From an uncultured Lachnospiraceae bacterium (lineage in GTDB: Bacteria; Bacillota; Clostridia; Lachnospirales; Lachnospiraceae): a stretch of 27,716 nt of DNA. The stretch spans positions 1-27,716 of the forward strand of contig CAJUTD010000041.1 of the NCBI GenBank assembly GCA_910589635.1, in the 5' to 3' direction. The notes beneath the pieces are model-generated. The model did not search any database. It saw only the letters and a program-made list of their open reading frames with translations, and was not told where the DNA came from. How positions within the stretch are numbered: the stretch's first letter is position 1; every line of letters begins with the position of its first letter. The position numbers and the translations under genes are program-made. Below are positions 1 to 7,391 of the stretch, one piece after another.

Positions 1-1071
1 AATCTCGCTGATTCTGCCCCATGCACGGTTTATCTCAATGCGAAAACATCCGTTATTTTCATTTATCAGAGTATCCGTAACCTTTACATAGAGTATCGTG
101 CGCCTCTCGCTGTGCAGCAGCGGCACAAGCGCACGAAGATTTGTCAGGCGCACCATCATGCGCGAAGAAGTGAACCTTATCTTATTGACCGCACATCCAG
201 TCTCTTTCAGCGCGTCGCGGCAAATACACTCCGCCTCTTCCCTGGATATACTATCCATAAGCAACAGTTCTTTGATTTCCGCCGTTTTCTGATCTGTGCC
301 GCTCACGCTGTACAGCAGAATCCCACAAAGCTCCGGCTCTTTTGACAATCCACCGCCATGCTCTGAAGCCGGCTCTTTCAAAAGCAACGCGCCGCCATGC
401 TCCGGCGCAAGCTCTTTCAGCAGGCGGAGGTAATAGCTTTCATCCCGTTTGATAAAAATTTCACACTTGTCTGCCAAAATCCGATTAGAAAACAGTGCCA
501 TCTCATGACAATCCTTTTCACCCGCACGTTTCCATCCTGCTTTGTACATACCGTTGACAGGCTCGTCTAAAGAAGCCGCCTTTAACAAATCCTTCCCAGC
601 ATCCACAGCAAAACACACGCCTCCCCTCTCAAGATAATCTTGACGGGGAAAAAACACAAATCCCTGCCCTCTGTAATATGCCGGATCGGCGGGAAGCAAA
701 AAAGTAAACGGTATCTGGTTATGTTCCATATCCTGCAAAGCCCGTTCCATCACCTGTCCCATCTTCCCTTGTCGCCGATAACGCACATCCGTAGCTACAG
801 CCACAATATAGGGTACTTCTCTGGTATTTCCATTAATTTTAAGTTCGTATGGATTCAAATGAATCATAACATGGAAGGCCCTGTCATTTCCAGCGCCTTC
901 CATTACAATCACTTCATTATCTTTGGTTTTCCATTCGTAATAATAATCAATAAACTCCTTAGAGTCCTCGGGAAACGCAGCCTCATATAAGGCCCTGCTC
1001 GTCTGCTTCTCCCTCTGTTCCAAATAGCGTATACTGCTGCTTTTCAATTCGATGATCCTTGTCTGGCGCAT
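1..1071 (-). CDS. Eis-like GNAT N-acetyltransferase, 3' end cut by window edge
   Basis: An open frame of 357 codons with no stop runs off the left edge. The N-terminal half is a GNAT domain: the segment VPYIVAVATDVRYRRQGKMG holds the acetyl-CoA-binding R-R-x-G-x signature, followed by a FLLPADPAYYRGQGF segment typical of the Eis/Acetyltransf_9 group. The last ~60 residues (RLTNLRALVPLL, then LYVKVTDTLINENNGCFRIEI) resemble the SCP2-like C-terminal domain of Eis proteins. The substrate cannot be told from sequence; Eis relatives acetylate amines. I chose ATG 1069-1071: an in-frame TAG lies 8 codons upstream, and a GAGG sits about 10 nt before the ATG. It is the last visible gene of the glf-apt-ispF operon, 67 nt after ispF. 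Its first codons lie inside the third copy of a 43-bp tandem repeat. Residues near 220-245 carry a short duplicated EHGG(A/G)L..KEP motif. Confidence 0.85.
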   Translation of the reverse strand, partial: MRQTRIIELKSSSIRYLEQREKQTSRALYEAAFPEDSKEFIDYYYEWKTKDNEVIVMEGAGNDRAFHVMIHLNPYELKINGNTREVPYIVAVATDVRYRRQGKMGQVMERALQDMEHNQIPFTFLLPADPAYYRGQGFVFFPRQDYLERGGVCFAVDAGKDLLKAASLDEPVNGMYKAGWKRAGEKDCHEMALFSNRILADKCEIFIKRDESYYLRLLKELAPEHGGALLLKEPASEHGGGLSKEPELCGILLYSVSGTDQKTAEIKELLLMDSISREEAECICRDALKETGCAVNKIRFTSSRMMVRLTNLRALVPLLHSERRTILYVKVTDTLINENNGCFRIEINRAWGRISEI

Positions 1072-1167
1072 CCGCCGCAAACCTCGCTTTTTCTATTATT
1101 CCTGTCTGACGCATCCGCCGCAAACCCCGCTTTTTCTATTATTCCTGTCTGGCGCATCCACCGCAGG
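1061..1167. repeat. 43-bp tandem repeat derived from the ispF 3' end
   Basis: Two 43-bp units, 1061-1103 and 1104-1146, match at 41 of 43 positions. A third, partial and more diverged unit (from 1147) is the end of the ispF coding sequence. Read on the minus strand each unit carries TGCGGCGGATGC followed by (in the ispF-proximal copy) a CAGGAATAATAG stop region. The copies therefore look like duplications of the ispF C-terminal codons (Cys-Gly-Gly-Cys...Arg-Gln-Glu-stop). The ATG of the downstream GNAT gene falls in the most distal unit. Confidence 0.85.
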
Positions 1168-1684
1168 CCTCACAATTCCCCGCGCTGTCATAGGCCGGCG
1201 CGCTCGCCTCATATAGGCCGGCTAACGCACAAATCGCCTGGGCAGAAATTCCTTCCTGCCTTCCGCTGAATCCAAGCCCCTCCTCCGTAGTCGCCTTGAC
1301 ATTGATCTGCTCTTCGGCAATGGACAGTACATCCGCAATATTGCGCTCCATCTGCGCAATGTAAGGCCGCAGTTTGGGTTTCTGGGCGATAATTGTGGCG
1401 TCAATATTTTCTACCACATATCCTTGCTGCTGCAAAAGCTCTGCTACATGAGCCAAAAGCTTCATACTTGAGATTCCCTTGTAAGCTTCGTCTGTATCCG
1501 GGAAATGCTTGCCGATATCGCCAAGCGCAGCCGCTCCCAGCAAGGCATCCATAATGGCATGCACCAGTACGTCGGCGTCCGAATGCCCCTCCAACCCTAA
1601 GCTGTGTGCAACTTCTACGCCGCCGAGAATCAATTTGCGGTTCTCGGCAAGCCTGTGCACATCATATCCAATTCCAACTCTCAT
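1139..1684 (-). CDS. ispF: 2-C-methyl-D-erythritol 2,4-cyclodiphosphate synthase
   Basis: IspF cyclises CDP-ME 2-phosphate to MEcPP in the non-mevalonate isoprenoid pathway (cytosol, trimer). The start MRVGIGYDVHR is the family hallmark; D8, H10 and H42 are the expected metal ligands. GHSDADVLVHAIMDALLGA and the ATTEEGLGFSGRQEGISAQA segment are intact. At 181 residues it is about 20 longer than the usual ~160. The extra C-terminus ends in a C171-x-x-C174-x-x-C177 cluster (CEACGGC), which is not part of the standard fold and could bind metal or be an ornament. It lies 3 nt downstream of apt, so the two are probably translationally coupled. The stop region has been tandemly duplicated downstream. 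Confidence 0.97.
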   Translation of the reverse strand: MRVGIGYDVHRLAENRKLILGGVEVAHSLGLEGHSDADVLVHAIMDALLGAAALGDIGKHFPDTDEAYKGISSMKLLAHVAELLQQQGYVVENIDATIIAQKPKLRPYIAQMERNIADVLSIAEEQINVKATTEEGLGFSGRQEGISAQAICALAGLYEASAPAYDSAGNCEACGGCARQE

Positions 1685-1687
1685 ATT

Positions 1688-2212
1688 TTATTTTCCTTCA
1701 TATGTAATGAGGCTGTGCACATTATAACTGGCAAGTTTTTCCCTGCCTTTCAAACCGGCAAGCTCCATTACAAAACAAATCTTGACTACCTCGCCGCCAA
1801 GCTGCTCCACCAACTTAATAATCGCCTCTGTGGTGCCACCGGTAGCGATGAGGTCGTCAACAATGGCTACTTTCTGCCCTGGCTTGATTGCATCCTTATG
1901 CATCTCAATCACGGCGCTTCCGTATTCTAAATCATATTTCTCTGAAATGACTTCGCATGGCAGCTTTCCTTTCTTGCGCACAGGGATAAATCCCTTACGC
2001 GCCTCATAAGCCACCGGTACGCCAAAGATGAACCCCCTCGATTCAGGCCCGACAACAACATCATATTCTACATCTCTCAAGCTGTCCATCAGTCCGTCGA
2101 TGGCAAGATGAAGTCCATCGGCATCCTGCAAAATACTGGTTACATCCCGGAAAATAATTCCTGGTTCGGGAAAATCCGGAATACTCCTCACATAGTCTTC
2201 CAATTTCTTCAT
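1688..2212 (-). CDS. apt: Adenine phosphoribosyltransferase
   Basis: Apt makes AMP from adenine and PRPP (purine salvage). At 174 residues it has family length. The N-terminus contains the conserved IPDFPEPGIIFRDVT segment. The PRPP-binding loop VAIVDDLIATGGT is at residues 115-127, and GPESRGFIFG is the second conserved loop. An AGGAGG about 9 nt upstream supports the ATG. It sits 24 nt after glf and 3 nt before ispF in a minus-strand operon driven from the promoter near 3382-3410. The functional link between glf, apt and ispF is not obvious; this is probably a housekeeping transcription unit. Confidence 0.97.
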   Translation of the reverse strand: MKKLEDYVRSIPDFPEPGIIFRDVTSILQDADGLHLAIDGLMDSLRDVEYDVVVGPESRGFIFGVPVAYEARKGFIPVRKKGKLPCEVISEKYDLEYGSAVIEMHKDAIKPGQKVAIVDDLIATGGTTEAIIKLVEQLGGEVVKICFVMELAGLKGREKLASYNVHSLITYEGK

Positions 2213-2236
2213 TCGTTTATCCTCCTGTCCTCTCCT

Positions 2237-3343
2237 CTATCGGGAAAATAATTCCCTTACGCATTGCAATGCAGCTTCCACAGTGTCATCCATATCGTAA
2301 TATTTGTATTGCCCAAGCCTGCCGCCAAAAAGCACATTTCCTTCCTGTTCGGCTAACTCTCTGTATTTCGCATATAGGGCAGCATTCCTCTCATCATTCA
2401 TAGGATAATAAGGCTCGTCTCCCTTGAGCCAATTCTTAGGGTACTCGCGGGTAATTACCGTCTTAGGCTGCGTCCCATACTCAAAATGCTTATGCTCAAT
2501 AATACGTGTATAGGGAATCTCGTATTCTGTGTAATTTACTACTGCATTCCCCTGATAATTCTCTTCATCCAATACTTCCGTCTCAAAACGCAGTGAACGG
2601 TATTCCAGCTCTCCAAAACAATAATCAAAATATTCGTCAATCATTCCCGTATAGACAACTGTTTCCGCCAAATCATGATACATCTGCTTCTTTTCCAGAA
2701 AATTCTCATTTAACCGCACTTCGGTTCCCTCTAACATCTTCTCCACCATTTTGGTATAACCACCGATAGGGATTCCCTGGTAAGCGTCATCAAAATAATT
2801 ATTATCATAAGTGAACCGCACCGGCAAACGTTTGATGATAAATGCAGGCAGCTCATCCGCCCGTTTTCCCCACTGCTTTTCCGTATACCCTTTGACCAGC
2901 CGGGTATACACATCCGGCCCTACCAGGTTGATGGCCTGCTCCTCTAAATTCCCGGGACGTTCCACAGAATACTCTCGCTTCTGCTGCTCTATCTTCTCCC
3001 GAGCCTCCTTTGGCGTGGCAACACCCCACAGTTTATGGAACGTATTCATGTTAAACGGCAAATTATAAATTTCACCTTTATAATTTGCAACCGGAGAATT
3101 CGTATAACGGTTAAACTCCGCAAACTGATTCACATACTGCCAGACTTCTTTATTGGAGGTGTGAAAAATATGCGCCCCATATTCATGCACCTGAATTCCT
3201 TCTATCTCTCTTGTATAAATATTTCCAGCAATATGGCTGCGTTTATCTATTACAAGACAATGTTTGCCGGCTTTTTTCGCTTCCTGGGCAAAAACTGCGC
3301 CAAACAGACCCGCCCCGACAACTAAATAATCATATGTTTTCAT
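2237..3343 (-). CDS. glf: UDP-galactopyranose mutase
   Basis: The enzyme interconverts UDP-galactopyranose and UDP-galactofuranose, the donor for galactofuranose in surface glycans. The 368-residue protein begins with the FAD-binding Rossmann motif VVGAGLFGAVFA. It contains typical UGM segments: YGAHIFHTSNKEVW, the NLPFNM loop, GYTEKQWG and, near the end, VLFGGRLGQYKYYDMDDTVEAAL. The start is supported by AAGGAG about 8 nt upstream. It is the first gene of the operon. No glycosyltransferase or capsule cluster is next to it, which is unusual for glf but not rare in Clostridia. Confidence 0.97.
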   Translation of the reverse strand: MKTYDYLVVGAGLFGAVFAQEAKKAGKHCLVIDKRSHIAGNIYTREIEGIQVHEYGAHIFHTSNKEVWQYVNQFAEFNRYTNSPVANYKGEIYNLPFNMNTFHKLWGVATPKEAREKIEQQKREYSVERPGNLEEQAINLVGPDVYTRLVKGYTEKQWGKRADELPAFIIKRLPVRFTYDNNYFDDAYQGIPIGGYTKMVEKMLEGTEVRLNENFLEKKQMYHDLAETVVYTGMIDEYFDYCFGELEYRSLRFETEVLDEENYQGNAVVNYTEYEIPYTRIIEHKHFEYGTQPKTVITREYPKNWLKGDEPYYPMNDERNAALYAKYRELAEQEGNVLFGGRLGQYKYYDMDDTVEAALQCVRELFSR

Positions 3344-3381
3344 TTATGGCTCCTTATTGTTGTTTTAAAGATTACATTTAC

Positions 3382-3410
3382 AGTATAGTATAACCTTTTT
3401 TCTTATACAA
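3382..3410 (-). promoter_or_regulatory. Promoter of the glf-apt-ispF operon
   Basis: Read on the minus strand: -35 TTGTAT (3410-3405), a 17-nt spacer, then -10 TATACT (3387-3382). Transcription would start around 3375, about 30 nt before the glf ATG. Confidence 0.7.
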
Positions 3411-3515
3411 GCTGTTTTTGATTTCCTTCGACACAAGACATCGGCGTTCTACATAAAATCCCGGCATTTTGCTAAGTTTCTTTCCATTTTCTTAGCACCT
3501 ATTTCCCATGAAATT

Positions 3516-3524
3516 TGGTATAAT
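3516..3524 (+). promoter_or_regulatory. Extended -10 promoter of the 54-residue gene
   Basis: TGG followed by a perfect TATAAT (3519-3524) forms a TGn extended -10. No good -35 is visible at 17 nt. It lies 69 nt before the ATG at 3593. Confidence 0.5.
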
Positions 3525-3592
3525 ACTGGTAGATATTTTATGCGGTAATAACGCGCGCAGACTGCCATATTAAATGATACCGAGGTGAATAA

Positions 3593-3757
3593 ATGGAGGC
3601 TAACCATACACTAACTAATAGTACGACAGATTCACTGGAAAGACTACGGATGGAAAACTTTCTCTTAGTGGAGGAAAATAAGAAATTAACCGAAACCATA
3701 GACTGGATGCACGACACCATCTGGCGGCTTGTACGCACACAACGACCGGAAATCTAA
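3593..3757 (+). CDS. Small hypothetical protein, 54 residues, helical
   Basis: The frame begins ATG-GAG-GCT and ends TAA at 3755-3757, with GAGGTG 6 nt before the ATG and an extended -10 promoter upstream. The product begins MEANHTLTNSTTDSLERLRM. It then runs as a charged amphipathic helix (LRMENFLLVEENKKL) and ends with a Trp-rich IDWMHDTIWRLV segment. There is no signal peptide or membrane span. It converges on the NYN gene with an 8-nt gap and no room for a separate terminator. I do not recognise the family. The good RBS, the promoter and the coiled-coil-like composition make it a credible gene. A partner-binding or DNA-binding adaptor role would be speculation. Confidence 0.65.
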   Translation: MEANHTLTNSTTDSLERLRMENFLLVEENKKLTETIDWMHDTIWRLVRTQRPEI

Positions 3758-3765
3758 TCTTTTGT

Positions 3766-4572
3766 TTAGTCTTCCCTCTTGCGCACCAGAACGATCTTGG
3801 TGATTCCATTACTGGAATCATCTTTTCTGGTTTGCAGCTCTGGAAAAGATTCAATCAGTTTCCCAAATTTTGCAAATCCATAATTTCTACAATCAAAATC
3901 TGAATACATTCTCTGAATGATGTTTCCTAATTCCGACAGATACATCCAGCCGTCCTCATCTGAATTCTCATCCAACAAAGAAATTACCGTCTCCTTAATA
4001 GCGCGTAAATTTGTTATCGGCTGCGCGTCCTTAGGCTGCAATTCCTTTACAGGAAGCGCCTTTTCTGCCGGCACACACTTAATCTCCTGCCTTCTGCCCC
4101 GTTCCCCCACATTGCTCCTCTGGGACGGATGGTGATTCTTATAAAGCACATCAAGCGTCTTAAACTGCTCGCACGCACGCACAAAAGGCGTCGGCGTCTT
4201 GCTCTCGCCCATGCCGATGACACGCTTCCCAGATTCCCTCAGACGCATAGCAAGCTTCGTAAAATCACTGTCAGAAGAGACGATAATAAACCCATCCACA
4301 TCATTTGTGTAAAGAATGTCCATGGCATCTATAATCATTGCCGAATCAGAAGAGTTCTTTCCAAATGTATAACTATACTGCTGGATTGGCGACAATGAAT
4401 TTTCTAACAGCGAATCCTTCCAGGAATTCTTGGCTGTAGCTGTCCAGTCCCCATAAATCCTGCGGATTGTGATATTGCCCAAAGCCTGAGCCTCCTTCGT
4501 CACAATTCTGATATATTTGGAAGACACATTTTCCGCGTCAATCAATAGGGCATATTTATTTTCATCCCTCAT
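3766..4572 (-). CDS. NYN-domain protein with C-terminal OST-HTH/LOTUS domain
   Basis: The 268-residue protein has an N-terminal NYN (PIN-like) nuclease domain: LLIDAENV with D12, GKNSSDSAMIIDAMD (D76, D82), and VDGFIIVSSDSDFTKLAMRLRESGKRVIGMG (D101, D103). These acidic residues would bind the catalytic metal. A charged linker (about 145-190) precedes a LOTUS/OST-HTH domain (about 190-262: VISLLDENSDEDGWMYLSELGNIIQ...FGKLIES), a fold that binds RNA. The family is expected to act as an RNA-binding ribonuclease; the target is unknown. GAAAGGAG 7 nt upstream supports the ATG. It is a single gene, transcribed away from the eda cluster. Confidence 0.9.
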   Translation of the reverse strand: MRDENKYALLIDAENVSSKYIRIVTKEAQALGNITIRRIYGDWTATAKNSWKDSLLENSLSPIQQYSYTFGKNSSDSAMIIDAMDILYTNDVDGFIIVSSDSDFTKLAMRLRESGKRVIGMGESKTPTPFVRACEQFKTLDVLYKNHHPSQRSNVGERGRRQEIKCVPAEKALPVKELQPKDAQPITNLRAIKETVISLLDENSDEDGWMYLSELGNIIQRMYSDFDCRNYGFAKFGKLIESFPELQTRKDDSSNGITKIVLVRKRED

Positions 4573-4619
4573 TCTGTTACTCCTTTCAAAATATATCTTC
4601 TATTTTAACCTTCGAAATC

Positions 4620-4648
4620 ATTATAATACTTTCTATTTGTGAAAACAA
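4620..4648 (-). promoter_or_regulatory. Probable promoter of the NYN gene
   Basis: Read on the minus strand: TTGTTT (4648-4643), 17 nt, TATAAT (4625-4620). The ATTATAAT core is palindromic, so a plus-strand use toward the eda cluster is also possible, but no good -35 is seen on that side. Confidence 0.5.
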
Positions 4649-4708
4649 CCAAAGAATTTTTCTTCCCTTTTTTGCACATACTAGCGGAAAAGTGAAAGGA
4701 GAATTTCT

Positions 4709-4954
4709 ATGACTGATAAAGATACTGGCCGAAATCCAGGAAATACCTATGACGACGGAAATATCCCGGAAGTTGATTTGCCGGGCCGCACAGAAGGCCC
4801 TTCCGGGAAAAACCGCTATGGGGATGTGCCTATCGGCGATCCCAGCAATCACGGTGAAAATTCCTCCGGCGAAAGCAATCTAGTGTGGGTCACCCCTCCG
4901 GTATTGTTAGCGGAGGCAGGGGAAGCCATGCCAAATACAGCCAGCGGTATATAA
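4709..4954 (+). CDS. Small hydrophilic hypothetical protein, 81 residues
   Basis: The ATG follows a strong AAAGGAG (spacing about 7). The product is rich in Gly, Asp, Asn, Pro and Ser (MTDKDTGRNPGNTYDDGNIP at the start, then ..GRTEGPSGKNRYGDVPIGDP) and looks disordered for its first ~55 residues. It ends with a short hydrophobic stretch, NLVWVTPPVLLAEAGEAMPN. There is no signal peptide and no recognised domain. It ends 10 nt before eda, so it is probably the first gene of that transcription unit. I do not recognise the family. It could be a genuine small protein or a translated leader coupled to eda. Confidence 0.6.
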   Translation: MTDKDTGRNPGNTYDDGNIPEVDLPGRTEGPSGKNRYGDVPIGDPSNHGENSSGESNLVWVTPPVLLAEAGEAMPNTASGI

Positions 4955-4964
4955 GGAGGACATT

Positions 4965-5594
4965 ATGGATAATATCTTAGAACAATTAGAAAAAAAACGT
5001 ATTGTACCCGTGGTAGTCCTTCGCAACATTGCAGATGCCAAACCGCTGGCAAAAGCGCTTTGCGAGGGCGGACTGCCATGTGCAGAAATTACCTTCCGCA
5101 CAGAAGCCGCTTTAGACTGCATCCAGATAATGTCCGAGGAGTTCCCAAAGATGCTTGTTGGCGCAGGAACTGTACTGACTACCGCACATGCCGACCAAGC
5201 CATGAAGGCAGGTGCAAAATTCATAGTCAGCCCCGGCTTCAACCCCACGGTAGTCAAACATTGTATCAAAAAGAAATATCCCATCATCCCGGGCGTCAAC
5301 AATCCCAGCGACATAGAAGCCGCGCTTTCTTTCGGACTGACTTTTGTGAAATTTTTTCCGGCAGAGGCCTCTGGAGGCCTGGAAATGATAAAAGCGCTGT
5401 CCGCCCCCTACCCGCAGATGCGCTTTATGCCAACCGGTGGAATCACGCCGGAAAACCTGCATACTTACCTTGCATTTGAAAAGGTCGCGGCCTGCGGTGG
5501 CACTTGGATGGTAAAAGATGAATTGCTCAAATTACAGAATTTTGAGGAAGTAAAACGGCTGACTGAGGATGCCCTGAGAACCATCCGCAGCTAA
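4965..5594 (+). CDS. eda: 2-dehydro-3-deoxy-6-phosphogluconate (KDPG) aldolase
   Basis: The enzyme splits KDPG into pyruvate and glyceraldehyde 3-phosphate (class I Schiff-base aldolase), and family members also act on 4-hydroxy-2-oxoglutarate. It is 209 residues, normal for the family. E41 and R45 in AEITFRTEAA, the loop VGAGTV, the Schiff-base lysine K129 in TFVKFFPAEASGG, and the phosphate-binding PTGGI are all present. AAGGAGG lies 6 nt before the ATG. It is followed 28 nt later by a KDG kinase-like gene, so the pair carries 2-keto-3-deoxygluconate into glycolysis, as in uronate or pectin catabolism. No uronate isomerase, transporter or regulator is in the window. Confidence 0.95.
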   Translation: MDNILEQLEKKRIVPVVVLRNIADAKPLAKALCEGGLPCAEITFRTEAALDCIQIMSEEFPKMLVGAGTVLTTAHADQAMKAGAKFIVSPGFNPTVVKHCIKKKYPIIPGVNNPSDIEAALSFGLTFVKFFPAEASGGLEMIKALSAPYPQMRFMPTGGITPENLHTYLAFEKVAACGGTWMVKDELLKLQNFEEVKRLTEDALRTIRS

Positions 5595-5622
5595 CAGCGG
5601 TATTTGAAAAAGGAGAATCACT

Positions 5623-6651
5623 ATGACAGCAAAAAAAGTAGTTACTTTCGGTGAGCTGATGCTTAGGCTTGCACCGGAGGGCTATCAGCGCTTTGTGCAG
5701 GCGGATACCTTGGGAGCCACCTTTGGCGGCGGCGAAGCAAACGTCTGCGTTTCACTGGCAAATTACGGCTTTCACGCAGTATTCGTCTCTCGCCTGCCTT
5801 CCCATGAAATCGGACAGGCAGGCGTCAATGCTCTCCGTAAATACGGAGTGGACACTTCTAACATTGCAAGAGGCGGCGACCGTATCGGCATTTATTATTT
5901 GGAGAAAGGAGCCTCCCAAAGACCTTCCAAGGTCATCTATGACCGCGCAGGCTCCTCGCTCTACAATGCCTCCGCCGAAGATTTCTGTTGGCGGGAAATT
6001 TTTGCCGGTGCAGACTGGTTTCATTTTACGGGCATCACACCTGCCCTCAACGACACACTTGCCGACCTGTGCCTGGCAGCCTGCAAAGCGGCAAAGGAAG
6101 CCGGCGTCACTGTATCCTGCGATCTGAATTACAGAGGGAAATTGTGGAGCCGGGAAAAGGCCGGACAAGTGATGGGAAACCTCTGTCAATATGTAGACGT
6201 GTGCATTGCCAACGAAGAAGACGCAGCCGACACCTTCGGCATCAAATCTTCCGATACAAACATTACTGCCGGGGTTCTCAACCATGAGGGCTACAAAGAC
6301 GTGGCAGAGCAGATGAAAGATCGTTTCGGCTTCTCCAAAATCGCTTTCACCCTGCGGGAATCAATTTCCGCAAACGACAATAACTGGTCCGCCATGCTTT
6401 ATGACGGCACAGACTGCTACTTCAGCAAAAAGTACCATATGCACATCGTGGATCGCGTCGGCGGAGGAGACAGTTTTGGCGGCGGTTTGATTGCCGCAAC
6501 ATTAATGGGCTATGACGGCCAAAAAACCATTGATTTCGCCGTGGCAGCCTCCTGCCTCAAACACTCCATAGAAGGAGATTTCAATCTAGTCTCCATAGAC
6601 GAAGTGCAAAAACTTGCCGGCGGCGACGCCTCCGGGCGGGTGCAGCGGTAA
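5623..6651 (+). CDS. kdgK: PfkB-family sugar kinase, probably 2-keto-3-deoxygluconate kinase
   Basis: The protein is a 342-residue ribokinase/PfkB kinase. The N-terminal segment VVTFGELMLRLAPEG and the GGGEANVCVSLANYG motif (residues 36-50) bind the sugar. The C-terminal signature DRVGGGDSFGGGL contains the catalytic base D283. Its position directly after eda is the main reason for choosing KDG kinase over fructokinase or another PfkB substrate. An AAGGAG 7 nt upstream supports the start. Downstream, an AGGAT...ATCCT short stem followed by TTTTT (about 6697-6720) may be a weak terminator before the convergent membrane-protein gene. Confidence 0.85.
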   Translation: MTAKKVVTFGELMLRLAPEGYQRFVQADTLGATFGGGEANVCVSLANYGFHAVFVSRLPSHEIGQAGVNALRKYGVDTSNIARGGDRIGIYYLEKGASQRPSKVIYDRAGSSLYNASAEDFCWREIFAGADWFHFTGITPALNDTLADLCLAACKAAKEAGVTVSCDLNYRGKLWSREKAGQVMGNLCQYVDVCIANEEDAADTFGIKSSDTNITAGVLNHEGYKDVAEQMKDRFGFSKIAFTLRESISANDNNWSAMLYDGTDCYFSKKYHMHIVDRVGGGDSFGGGLIAATLMGYDGQKTIDFAVAASCLKHSIEGDFNLVSIDEVQKLAGGDASGRVQR

Positions 6652-6729
6652 CAGCCGGTCAACCATATCCTGCCAAAGATTTGAATAGGATGCGGCTAAC
6701 TATATCCTTTTTAACGCCTGGATCGCGAT

Positions 6730-7140
6730 TCAGCTAACCATGCCTCCGATCATGCCGGACGCGGTACAGAGTATTAAGGTTGTAAAAAATCGGGATAATT
6801 CCATATTAATTCCCTTTTGAAACAGGATGGAGCCTAGGACCAAAATCAGGAAATAGGCTCCGCCCATCACCATACCCCAGAAAAATCGCCTTGTCTTCAT
6901 CACTTTCCCGATCAGAAAACCTCCCAAAAAACCAGAAAGAACATAGATTACCACAATGCCCACTGACACTATACTCTCACTGAGCTGCATTTTATAAAGC
7001 ATGGCTGACAACGCCAAAAGCAACACGCCCGTCACCAGGTACATGGCAAGCAGGATTTTTAAAATTGTCAGCGGCGACACCCGGATTTTCTTTTCCCCCT
7101 GCGCCTGAACTTGTTTTTTTCTTGGATGATTCCTTTCCAT
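6730..7140 (-). CDS. TIGR04086-family four-helix membrane protein
   Basis: The 136-residue protein has a basic N-terminal tail (MERNHPRKKQVQAQGEKKIR) followed by four hydrophobic helices at roughly 26-48, 58-80, 87-108 and 116-136. The Gly-rich helix LSGFLGGFLIGKVMKTRRFFWGMVMGGAYF matches the Firmicutes TIGR04086/YrzE-like family, whose function is unknown. It is transcribed alone, divergent from the CBS-domain gene with a 251-nt intergenic region, and converges on kdgK. GAGGAAGAGGAG just upstream provides the ribosome binding site. Confidence 0.75.
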   Translation of the reverse strand: MERNHPRKKQVQAQGEKKIRVSPLTILKILLAMYLVTGVLLLALSAMLYKMQLSESIVSVGIVVIYVLSGFLGGFLIGKVMKTRRFFWGMVMGGAYFLILVLGSILFQKGINMELSRFFTTLILCTASGMIGGMVS

Positions 7141-7218
7141 CTCCTCTTCCTCCCTTTTGATTATCTATGACAGAATGTCCATTGATACATTCTATTCTTC
7201 CCTCTTTGAAACTATTCC

Positions 7219-7247
7219 TTGCAAAAATCCTCTTCTTCCTATATATT
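7219..7247 (+). promoter_or_regulatory. Possible promoter of the CBS-domain membrane protein gene
   Basis: TTGCAA (7219-7224), 17 nt, TATATT (7242-7247). This leaves a leader of about 140 nt, in which I see no convincing structured element. Confidence 0.35.
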
Positions 7248-7391
7248 ATTTATATCAGTTCAGAACCTCACGGAAATATATTTCCAGGCCTTTTCATTTA
7301 TTTTGCCATCATATCGGCATATCTGCGGCTTAGGTTTTGGACGGCACCATATATTTATCAATTTTAATGCTTACCGAAAGGAGCGATATAC

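Noticed and set aside
640..990. 116-codon plus-strand frame near the left edge
   Set aside because: The minus strand is open for 357 codons here and encodes recognisable GNAT and SCP2-like domains.
5752..6285. 177-codon minus-strand frame opposite the kinase gene
   Set aside because: Shadow of a conserved PfkB kinase, no RBS.
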